From contig CAXHTR010000003.1 of the NCBI GenBank assembly GCA_964019655.1, positions 434,001-498,000 on the forward strand: 64,000 bases of DNA, written 5' to 3'. Each line of letters starts with the position of its first letter. Within the stretch, counting starts at the first letter, position 1. Below are positions 53,850-61,301 of this stretch, piece after piece. The position numbers and the translations under genes were made by a program. The notes under the pieces are model-generated. The model was given only the letters and a program-made list of their open reading frames with translations, was not told the DNA's origin and did not search any database. This DNA comes from Perkinsela sp. pyNocScin1. Lineage: Eukaryota > Euglenozoa > Kinetoplastea > Prokinetoplastida > Perkinselidae.

Positions 53850-53926
53850 AGTGAGATTTGATTGAAAGATACTTCAACAATATAGTTTGTTACATATTCA
53901 CTACAAACGGCAAATGCACAAGCAAT

Positions 53927-55141
53927 ATGTACACGAAAATAGACACTTCATCAAGAATTCTGGAAAAACGTCAGCTTGTGGAACGCTCCATTTCTCGTAT
54001 AAATGATAAATGTGCATCAGCGTTCGACCTACTTCTGAACAAACTTCTTCTTCTTTCTTGTGACCCCGTGTTTGCGAGTGCGCTTGCTAGTAGAGCTGCT
54101 GCAGACCCCGAAGAAACTACGCTGTGTGCATTGGTTAAAAAACTCAATATAGATAGCCAACAAGATGAAATCCTCCAATGCTTGCTGCTCATGCTCCGAA
54201 TTGACAATGATAATAATATATTTTGGCGCTTTGTTGCTGAATATTTTTGCGCTCAGCGTGAGCTACGAGCATTTAACACAGAAAGTGTGACTGATCTTGA
54301 TGTAAAAATGGCTGATGTCCACCCGAGCGTGCTTCCACACATCGAGCAGCGGCTACAGAGTATTGTTGACAGTCTGCTGAATTCCAATATCAAAGACATG
54401 TCAATACAATCTAGTCAGCACATTTTGCACCCGTTTTTCGCTCTTGCGGAGTACGCGGCAAAGTCAAACGAGAAGAACATCTTTTATACCCTCTTACGCC
54501 GCTCTAGAATGATGCTGAGCCTTTGCTGGCTAGAAAATTTTGAAAAGGGGCGACGAACAGCATGCAAGCAATATATTGATGAGCATGGAATAGCTCTCTG
54601 CTCTACCGTCATATCTGATGAACTGAACAGCCATGATGCATTAATAGAAGACTCGCATGATGGTAGCTCAATTCGAGCAAAAGCTAATAAACGCTTACTT
54701 GAATTCGGTATCGTTAGTGAAATTTTGCCAGATGAAGCTATTCTCCACCACATACCGGACAAAATCGAAAGAAAATTAATGCTTCCTCTTTACGTGGCAC
54801 GTGTAGCCTCCGATGTCGAATGGACGATGTATAACAGGAAGCATTTTGACGAGGATTTTCAGCCACCTAAGATAGAAAAAAGCTACAAAATCGACGTTTA
54901 CTACAAAGATTTGCCATCTGATGCAAAAATTCGTTTCGAAAAGCTCCCATCAGCGAAAGGCTGGGAAGACGAAGTTTGCTTCCTTCGTATCTACGCGAGC
55001 TCGACGTATGCTGACCTCCTCTTTACCGTCCGCAACGTACCTATCGATACCAGCCCACACCATGGATACCTCTGCGAGCTCAATGATCGAGTTTTCTCGC
55101 TCTACTTTACGTTGAAGGCGCTCAAATACAAGCGCATATAA
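53927..55141 (+). CDS. Cactin-family splicing-associated protein
   Basis: A 405-residue protein whose C-terminal 100 residues match the cactin C-terminal domain closely. It has YNRKHFDEDFQPPKIEKSYK (cactin: YNxxHxDxDNPPPKxVQGYK), a VYYKDL segment (cactin FYPDL), FLRIYASSTYADLLFTVRN, and HHGYLCELNDRVFSLYFTLK. The middle region is helical, as in the cactin mid domain, while the long charged N terminus of animal cactin is missing. Cactin associates with the spliceosome in yeasts and animals. The longer frame opens with a TTG, so the ATG at 53927 is used, with an AG 4 bases upstream. Confidence 0.87.
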   Translation: MYTKIDTSSRILEKRQLVERSISRINDKCASAFDLLLNKLLLLSCDPVFASALASRAAADPEETTLCALVKKLNIDSQQDEILQCLLLMLRIDNDNNIFWRFVAEYFCAQRELRAFNTESVTDLDVKMADVHPSVLPHIEQRLQSIVDSLLNSNIKDMSIQSSQHILHPFFALAEYAAKSNEKNIFYTLLRRSRMMLSLCWLENFEKGRRTACKQYIDEHGIALCSTVISDELNSHDALIEDSHDGSSIRAKANKRLLEFGIVSEILPDEAILHHIPDKIERKLMLPLYVARVASDVEWTMYNRKHFDEDFQPPKIEKSYKIDVYYKDLPSDAKIRFEKLPSAKGWEDEVCFLRIYASSTYADLLFTVRNVPIDTSPHHGYLCELNDRVFSLYFTLKALKYKRI

Positions 55142-55259
55142 GAAGATCGCGCAGTGCTTACTGACATGTCCGTGTGGACTAAAGGAGCTATTTTCAACTT
55201 GACTCATTTTTCTATTCAACAGTCCAAAGCTCCTCTTTCATTTCCTTTTCCAATACATA

Positions 55260-56213
55260 ATGGCTAAAGGACCAGAAAAAAGTGCACGAGGTGGGAAAAG
55301 TATCAAGTTGAGGAAGCGGCCTGAAGAGGAAATCACGATCCCTCAGGGTACCAGGCCAGAGCCAGGAGTTAGCAATAAAGTTGATTCAGAAGTTCATCAG
55401 CAAGAAAAACATTCGAAGATATCGACGAAAAGCGCGAGATACACAAAGCAAGATGGTGCAGCACAGACAACCAAGCTCAAGAAATCTATGCATGAATTTA
55501 TAGGCCAACAAATCAACACTGATGGTTGCGAAGAAGACCTGCGTACAGCTTTCGTCGGAAATCTCCCGCCATTTACAACGAAGCGAGCGCTGAAAAATTT
55601 TTTCGCGTCTTGTGGTGAAATTGAGTCTGTGCGGCTTAGGAGCTCCACGAAATACTTTCATCTCCGAAGGCCAAATTCCCGCGATGCCACTTACAAGCAG
55701 CACGAAAATGCAAGCAGTATATTCGGCTATATCAAATTTAAGGAGAGTATATCTGTGCAAAACGCTGTTCAGAAGAACGGTGCACTTCTCAACGAGAATA
55801 TTATCCGCGTCGATGCATGTAGTGGTGACCAAATGTTTTCGCCGTTGCAGTCTGTGTTTATTGGGAATATCCACCACCAAGCAGATGAAAACATGGTGTA
55901 TAAGTTCTTCACTGAGAACGGCTTGATAGCGGTGGCTGTCCGCCTGGTGAGGGATAGCACAACTGGCAAGTGTAGGGGCTTCGGCTTTGTGCTTTTTACT
56001 GACTCACATCTCGTGAAAGAAGCACTCAGGCTCAATGGAAAGGATCTAAATGGTCGGCCCATTCGAATCACTAAGATTTCTTCGAGTTCAAGCAAAAAGA
56101 GCTTCAGAATGAAGAGCACTAAAAGCAAAGAAAAGAATTCGTGGGAAGGGACTCGATCGCGCCCGGTAAGCAGTCTCAAGAACCTTCCGCGAAAGATCCG
56201 TAAGCTTGCGTGA
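55260..56213 (+). CDS. Nucleolar RRM protein, Nop12/RBM34-like
   Basis: A 317-residue protein with a lysine-rich, disordered N terminus (1-90) and two RRMs at about 94-185 and 200-275. The RNP motifs are TAFVGNLPPFTTKRALKNFF, then IFGYIKFKE in the first, and SVFIGNIHHQADENMVYKFF, then CRGFGFVLFTD in the second. The long insertion between beta strands 2 and 3 of RRM1 and the basic C-terminal tail are typical of RBM34/Nop12, a pre-60S factor in 5.8S/25S rRNA maturation. Other RRM pairs are possible, but this layout fits best. Confidence 0.78.
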   Translation: MAKGPEKSARGGKSIKLRKRPEEEITIPQGTRPEPGVSNKVDSEVHQQEKHSKISTKSARYTKQDGAAQTTKLKKSMHEFIGQQINTDGCEEDLRTAFVGNLPPFTTKRALKNFFASCGEIESVRLRSSTKYFHLRRPNSRDATYKQHENASSIFGYIKFKESISVQNAVQKNGALLNENIIRVDACSGDQMFSPLQSVFIGNIHHQADENMVYKFFTENGLIAVAVRLVRDSTTGKCRGFGFVLFTDSHLVKEALRLNGKDLNGRPIRITKISSSSSKKSFRMKSTKSKEKNSWEGTRSRPVSSLKNLPRKIRKLA

Positions 56214-56302
56214 GGATCTCTTTCTTATGAAGTCAAATCCTGACTTAAACTAGCTTAACCCTAGCGCCCCAATGTACATATGTACATATATTATCATCTT
56301 TC

Positions 56303-56326
56303 ATAGTTTTTCTTGCTAGGGCGTAG
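56303..56326 (+). promoter_or_regulatory. Trans-splice acceptor of the rRNA dimethyltransferase gene
   Basis: ATAGTTTTTCTTGCTAGGGCGTAG offers two AG acceptors (56318-56319 and 56325-56326), the second only 2 bases before the ATG at 56329. Confidence 0.45.
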
Positions 56327-56328
56327 GC

Positions 56329-57345
56329 ATGTATCTCAGGCGCAGCTCAAAGCTGAAGAAAACCGTATGCAGCCCATCCACAAAAGGATTTGGAGGGCCA
56401 CGGATGCGCGCTATCGACATCAAAGCGATCTACAGGGTAAACAAGTGTTACCAGTTAACTGACATTGACAAAGGGTACCATTTTATTACTAATTATAATC
56501 ACGCTTCGGGCTTACTTAAGCATTTTGGGGACACGAGTAATCAGATCATTCTTGAAGTTGGATCTGGGCCTGGAGCTATGACACGGCGATTACTAGCACA
56601 GCCGAGTTTAGGAGTTTTAGGGGTAGAGGCAGATACTAAATACAATTCATACCTTGAAAGCATTAGACAATCCTCAGAGGGGAAATTTCAGTGGATAAAT
56701 ACCGACATACTCAAAGCTGACGAATCGGTCATACTTCAAAATGCATTCCCTCAGTATAAACTGCGATCACCGTGGGACGCAACACCTTACGTCACTGCCA
56801 TTATAAACATTTCTTTCGCAGATGTACATAGCCTTGTTGCACGCTACTGCGTCGACCTTAGCCGTCGAAATGGTCTATTCTCACTCGGGCGAGTACAGCT
56901 TCGTCTTTTAACGGAGTTGACAGTTGCTGAGCGTATATGCGCTCCTTCGGGTGATAAAGAATTTAGCTCTCTCTCTCCTCTCGTGCAAAATTACTTCAAA
57001 GTGCACATAGAGCGCTCAGTGCCAGGATGTAGCTTCTATCCGTATACAGAAATCGATTGTGCAACGCTTGCATTAACCCCTCGCAGACAGTCACTTGTTG
57101 AAATCGATGGGGGTGCGTTCAGTAAATTTCTATGCTTTATTTCCCGGAAACACCACCAAAGCTCGGTGCAAAAGGCGCTCAATCAATCCATGCCGTCGGA
57201 AGTTGCTTCCTTTTTATGCCGTGAGGCAGGTGTAGATGAGAGTCTTCCCATGTGGAGACTGGCTGTTGTGGATATCTGCCAAATGGCGTCACTGTGGGTA
57301 CAGTTTTTGCAATCGTCAAATCAAACTTATGGATTTAAGGAATAG
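56329..57345 (+). CDS. Mitochondrial rRNA adenine dimethyltransferase (TFB1M/KsgA type)
   Basis: A 338-residue SAM-dependent methyltransferase of the KsgA/Dim1/TFB1M family. It has a family-type lead-in (QLTDIDKGYHFITNYN), SAM motif I ILEVGSGPGAMTRRLL (about 75-90) and the acidic end of motif II in GVEADTKYN. Then come INTDILKAD and a C-terminal helical domain (APSGDKEFSSLSPLVQNYFK). At motif IV the catalytic N-(L/I)-P-(Y/F) reads NISFAD, with the proline replaced by serine. The N terminus is basic (MYLRRSSKLKKTVCS), suited to mitochondrial import. It is expected to dimethylate or chaperone the 9S small-subunit rRNA. Activity is uncertain because of motif IV. Confidence 0.78.
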   Translation: MYLRRSSKLKKTVCSPSTKGFGGPRMRAIDIKAIYRVNKCYQLTDIDKGYHFITNYNHASGLLKHFGDTSNQIILEVGSGPGAMTRRLLAQPSLGVLGVEADTKYNSYLESIRQSSEGKFQWINTDILKADESVILQNAFPQYKLRSPWDATPYVTAIINISFADVHSLVARYCVDLSRRNGLFSLGRVQLRLLTELTVAERICAPSGDKEFSSLSPLVQNYFKVHIERSVPGCSFYPYTEIDCATLALTPRRQSLVEIDGGAFSKFLCFISRKHHQSSVQKALNQSMPSEVASFLCREAGVDESLPMWRLAVVDICQMASLWVQFLQSSNQTYGFKE

Positions 57346-57409
57346 CTGTTGTCCGTCTGAAACAAGGGCTCGGTCGTGGTGAGACGCTTATTCGGTTCAC
57401 TCAACACCC

Positions 57410-58438
57410 ATGTCATTAATAATCCTCAAATTCAGCTTTGATTTCATAATCATGCATTGGTCATACCGCACTTCATTAGTATATTTCAAAATGCACAAAG
57501 ATACCAAGCTATCTACCGAAGTCTTTGAAGAAATAGCAAGTCATTGTAAAAGCGCTTTATCAGATGCGTACTTCACCTTTCAAAAGATGTTTAACAGGCG
57601 CCAAATATCATTAGGTTGCACGTCCGGTAGCTATCGCATAATCATTTGCTTTACATCCAATGTGATATCATCTGGTCTTCGAGAGCAAATAAAGTTTCTT
57701 GCTCAGCATAAGATGATTGATGCTGTCGTTACTACTGCTGGTGGGGTGGAGGAGGACGTAATCAAATGCATCGGTGGAGATACATTTCTTGGAAAATTCA
57801 ACGTAAATGGAAGCAAGCTACGAACTCATGGCTTGAACAGAGTTGGAAACCTTTTGATTCCCAATTCGAACTATGCACACTTTGAAGACTTTATGCAGCC
57901 TATTTTTGACTCTCTATCAGATAGCCAAGTTGCTATCACACCATCTGAACTTGTCGACCTTTTAGGAAAAAGCGTAAATAGTGAAGACTGCATCTATCAC
58001 TGGTGTCATAAAAATTCTATACCCGTTTTTTGCCCTGCAATCACAGATGGCTCAATAGGCGACATGATGTTCTTTTACAATTATAAAAGGACACGGTTTG
58101 CTGTAGATACCATGAGGGATATGAGGAAATTTACTGATTTTCTTACTGAAAGCAAATCAGACACGGGTTTAATCATTCTTGGATCAGGCTTGCCGTGCAA
58201 CCATGTTCTTAGTATGTACCGTGTGGTTAAAATGCGTCCATCTGACATTTTACAGATATCAACCACGGATATGATTGATCCAATCATCCATGGCATCGCG
58301 CGCATATCTAGATTTAATGTACTGCGCAGTGAAGCTTCGCTTGTTTTCCCACTTTTTATTGCGGGTCTCATGGAAAAGAATGAAGATCGAAAGATAGAGG
58401 CTCAGTCTTGCAATGCGAAGCGCCAGAGTTACTCGTAA
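57410..58438 (+). CDS. Deoxyhypusine synthase paralogue lacking catalytic residues (DHSp-like)
   Basis: A deoxyhypusine synthase family protein (342 residues; a later ATG at 57491 is an alternative start). The NAD-binding half is good: DAVVTTAGGVEEDVIKCIGG, GLNRVGNLLIPNSNY and CPAITDGSIGDMMFF. The active-site half is not. GGGxPKHHI of active DHS reads GSGLPCNHV (258-266), the EFDGSDSGA block reads MIDPIIHGI, and the SWGKI segment with the catalytic lysine reads LRSEASLVF. In trypanosomatids two paralogues exist: DHSc is catalytic, and DHSp is a dead partner that activates it in a heterotetramer. This gene matches the DHSp type. The product modifies eIF5A. Confidence 0.85.
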   Translation: MSLIILKFSFDFIIMHWSYRTSLVYFKMHKDTKLSTEVFEEIASHCKSALSDAYFTFQKMFNRRQISLGCTSGSYRIIICFTSNVISSGLREQIKFLAQHKMIDAVVTTAGGVEEDVIKCIGGDTFLGKFNVNGSKLRTHGLNRVGNLLIPNSNYAHFEDFMQPIFDSLSDSQVAITPSELVDLLGKSVNSEDCIYHWCHKNSIPVFCPAITDGSIGDMMFFYNYKRTRFAVDTMRDMRKFTDFLTESKSDTGLIILGSGLPCNHVLSMYRVVKMRPSDILQISTTDMIDPIIHGIARISRFNVLRSEASLVFPLFIAGLMEKNEDRKIEAQSCNAKRQSYS

Positions 58439-58796
58439 ATGCATGTCTAATTCATCAATAATAGGCTTTTTTCGACGTAAAGTTTTATCAGTACTGCAAG
58501 ACACCGCTGACACGTGGTATAAGGGCCACCTTGGGTATCGGTAGAGAGCAGTGCAGGTGGTGCATGCATGAAATGAAAGGGGCGGAAGTGACGAAGATAC
58601 CCTGTGCACAGAACTGGAAACAAAGCTGGATTAAAAGTGCTCATAGAGAACACTAAGTATCTTCAATTTATGAGATCACGAAAATCACTTGAGATGATAT
58701 AATGCGCTAAAATTACTAGCACCTTCAATCATTAACGAGGATCCTAGCAATGATCGCTTACTTCTTTACTTGAGCGAGAACTATCTATGTGATTGT
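58439..58796. other. Intergenic spacer before a Tudor-like gene
   Basis: About 360 bases. An ATG frame of 33 codons (58443-58544, MSNSSIIGFFRRK...) starts 5 bases after the previous stop. It is too short to support on sequence alone. The segment 58500-58600 is richer in G and C than the rest. Nothing else is recognised. Confidence 0.4.
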
Positions 58797-59678
58797 ATGC
58801 TTGAGCTCGCTACTTTAACTAATAAATCATTTTCCAATATAAGAATGCGTTCATCTGTTCTGAGTAAGGAGGAAACACTCTTAGATCCATCAAATACCGC
58901 ATCTTTACTAAATCCAAAAACTCTAGAAGGCTGGAGTGATTCTCCGCGAAAAACCGTTCCTGGAACTTTGCATGCATCAACATTAGAAACATCAGATTTT
59001 GCATGCGATGACAAACCAAGTGAGCTTCTAGGGAAAAAGTCCCGGAGGAAAATGGTTACACAAGTAGAAGCAATACAAGATTTAAGGCTTAATACCCACG
59101 TGCTAGTCAAATATTTTAATGGAAAATGGTATGGAGCTCGAGTAGTGAGCTACAACAAGGGCGACTCTCACTTAAAAGTTACATATGATGGCTCCTCCTT
59201 TGGTGGGAAGATATCGACAGGAGAGCAGCATACTGTGAGTATACGTGACATCAAAATGGAGCGAAGGACCGAAAATAACAAGATTCTCTCTAAAGAAATG
59301 AAAAGCAAGCAGACCCACACCCAAAATTTTTCAAGGTCTTTAAAGCGATCTTCTGAAGTAAGCCAAAATGTAGAAGAGGGTCAGTACTGTTACTTCTACC
59401 CATCATTGATGCATGAAGAATCTTGCATCCCCAAAATCGGTAAAATTATTAGAATACATAAAGTTCCAGAACAAAGCCATGAAATCAGTGCAACAATTCT
59501 ACCGCTGGAAATACAGCAGTGGCGATATATGCATCGTTCACATTTTTTTCCAGCTGTGTCAAGGAATGCTGGTACAGAAGCTCTGGAGGTTCCTCTGTCG
59601 CTTGTTTATGCTTCAAACCAGCCAAAGATTCTTAACAAAGTAGGTATCAGCAAAGTATTTGTCCTTTCGGCAATTTAG
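58797..59678 (+). CDS. Tudor-like domain protein
   Basis: A 293-residue protein from the ATG at 58797; the longer frame opens with a TTG. The first 90 residues are polar and probably disordered. A Tudor/chromo-barrel-like unit follows at about 93-155: LRLNTHVLVKYFNGKWYGAR, then VVSYNKGDSHLKVTYDGS. These are beta strands with the W-Y-x-A-x-V core seen in chromatin readers. A second, weaker beta-rich unit lies near 190-280 (EGQYCYFYPSLMHEES, GKIIRIHKVP). It is possibly a nuclear protein. The family is not identified, and SGF29-like tandem Tudor is one option. Confidence 0.62.
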   Translation: MLELATLTNKSFSNIRMRSSVLSKEETLLDPSNTASLLNPKTLEGWSDSPRKTVPGTLHASTLETSDFACDDKPSELLGKKSRRKMVTQVEAIQDLRLNTHVLVKYFNGKWYGARVVSYNKGDSHLKVTYDGSSFGGKISTGEQHTVSIRDIKMERRTENNKILSKEMKSKQTHTQNFSRSLKRSSEVSQNVEEGQYCYFYPSLMHEESCIPKIGKIIRIHKVPEQSHEISATILPLEIQQWRYMHRSHFFPAVSRNAGTEALEVPLSLVYASNQPKILNKVGISKVFVLSAI

Positions 59679-59777
59679 CTTGAGTATTTTGGCTATAGAG
59701 AACCACCCTCTGTTGAACTATACCATACACGGTACTAGATTCTGTAATCTCAACACTTAATAACCATCAAGAATACT

Positions 59778-60194
59778 ATGTCCCGAATCTTGAGCAATAG
59801 CTTCTTTTCAACGAAGTACGCAAGCGCTATTTTGCGCTCTAGTGGAATAGCAGGATGTGCAGGCGTGATCTCTTATTCGCTTTACATGCTTCTATTCAAA
59901 TTTGATTTCCTGCTTGCGTTTATGTACATATACCTTAGCCTTATAGCTGTCTCACTCGTGAGTGCGGAGCTTGGTGCTTTTGCCAACAATAGGTACCAAG
60001 CGTACTTTCTCCTTATGACAACGGCAACGGGGCGGGGCTTCGTCTACATACTCATGGGCGGGCTGTTACTCAGTGGTTGGGGGGTCCCAGTCGCCGCCTA
60101 TGTGATCCTCATCGGGCTTATGAACATTGCGTTCTCCTTTCACAAAGCCTCTTTGCCGGACGCAGCGAATGGTGTGGCAAGTAATGTCAGCTAA
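59778..60194 (+). CDS. COPI-associated/TVP15-like Golgi membrane protein
   Basis: A 138-residue protein with four transmembrane segments (about 18-38, 43-64, 82-100 and 104-124). The layout, and the motif GRGFVYILMGGLLLS after a YQAYFLLMTTATG loop, match the COPI-associated family (yeast TVP15 and plant/animal relatives). These are small Golgi-vesicle membrane proteins of unclear role. No targeting peptide and no long tails. It lies 34 bases before the extended frame of the phosphate carrier gene, or 70 bases before that gene's ATG. Confidence 0.68.
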   Translation: MSRILSNSFFSTKYASAILRSSGIAGCAGVISYSLYMLLFKFDFLLAFMYIYLSLIAVSLVSAELGAFANNRYQAYFLLMTTATGRGFVYILMGGLLLSGWGVPVAAYVILIGLMNIAFSFHKASLPDAANGVASNVS

Positions 60195-60264
60195 ATCGCC
60201 CTTTTGAATTTTCGTATAACTGGTCGTTGTGTCACATTCTTGTCTTTTTATTGAGCCGCGTACA

Positions 60265-61191
60265 ATGACGGAGACTTATGGTACCGAATATTTCCTCAAG
60301 GCATCTGCCGCTGGGGGTATTTGCTGCAGCGTTACCCATAGTATGGTTTGTCCTTTCGATGTGGTCAAGACGCGGATTCAGCTCAAGCCCTTGGATTACA
60401 ACCGCGGAATGATTGCCGCATTTCGCAAAATTATTGCGAACGAAGGAATCGGTGCACTGAGTTTAGGCATTGGCCCGACAGCTGTGGGTTATTTTGTACA
60501 AGGATGGTTCAAGTTCGGCGGCGTTGAGTACTTTAAGATAAAAAGCGCTCAATCACTGGGGCAAGAAAGCTCATGGCGGTACCGCAGTGTCATATACCTA
60601 GCTTCAGCTGCAGTCGCTGAAGTGATTGCTGATGTTTTTTTGTGCCCACTCGAGGCGACACGCATCCGACTTGTTTCCAATCCATCCTTCGCTTCTGGTC
60701 TCATCGCAGCATGTCCCAAGATCATTCGTCAAGACGGCATCCTGAAGGGATTTTATTCTGGATTCTTCCCAATCCTATTCAAGCAGGTCCCATATACAAT
60801 GACGAAGTTCGCCGTGCAAGGTCTCGCATCTGAGGCCATCGCAACTACCCTTTCTATGGACGTTTCGAAAGCTAACGAAACGCAGAAGATGGCCCTGTCG
60901 CTAAGCAGTGGAACAATCGCCGGTGTAGCCGCCGCGATAATCTCGCATCCTGCAGACACGCTCCTTTCGAAGATCAATAAATCCCCGACTGCTGGTGGTA
61001 CGGGAAGCACTATTTCGCGACTCATCAATCTCGCACGGGAATCAGGCTTTAAGAATCTCTGCCTTTCTGGCCTAGGGCCTCGGTGCGTTATGATTGGTGC
61101 ACTCACAGCAGGCCAATTCGCAATTTTCGATGTGACGATGTCCCTCTGTGGTGCCCAGAAGTTCCACTTCAAAGATCCAAATAAGAATTAA
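60265..61191 (+). CDS. Mitochondrial phosphate carrier
   Basis: An inner-membrane phosphate transporter of the SLC25 family (308 residues from the ATG at 60265; the longer frame opens with a GTG). Three carrier repeats carry PFDVVKTRIQ, PLEATRIRL and PADTLLSKI. The phosphate-carrier-specific features are YFLKASAAGGICCSVTHSMV, the block GYFVQGWFKFGGVEYFK, and KQVPYTMTKFAVQG in the second half. This identifies it as PiC (SLC25A3/MIR1) rather than an ADP/ATP carrier. It supplies phosphate for ATP synthase and implies a working mitochondrial energy metabolism. Confidence 0.93.
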   Translation: MTETYGTEYFLKASAAGGICCSVTHSMVCPFDVVKTRIQLKPLDYNRGMIAAFRKIIANEGIGALSLGIGPTAVGYFVQGWFKFGGVEYFKIKSAQSLGQESSWRYRSVIYLASAAVAEVIADVFLCPLEATRIRLVSNPSFASGLIAACPKIIRQDGILKGFYSGFFPILFKQVPYTMTKFAVQGLASEAIATTLSMDVSKANETQKMALSLSSGTIAGVAAAIISHPADTLLSKINKSPTAGGTGSTISRLINLARESGFKNLCLSGLGPRCVMIGALTAGQFAIFDVTMSLCGAQKFHFKDPNKN

Positions 61192-61301
61192 AAAGAATTG
61201 AAAGCAACGTGATAAATACTTGAAAGATAGTTTGAAACTCTCATATGCTTCATACATCATCTAGCTTGGCTTATGATAAGTGCTCATTCTGTATATAATG
61301 A

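Noticed and set aside
56251..56290. Telomere-like (TTAACCCTAG) and TGTACATA repeats in a spacer
   Set aside because: There is one near-telomeric unit and two TGTACATA copies only; chance is enough in AT-rich DNA.
58443..58544. 33-codon ORF just after the DHS paralogue
   Set aside because: Too short to separate from chance; noted only in the spacer entry.
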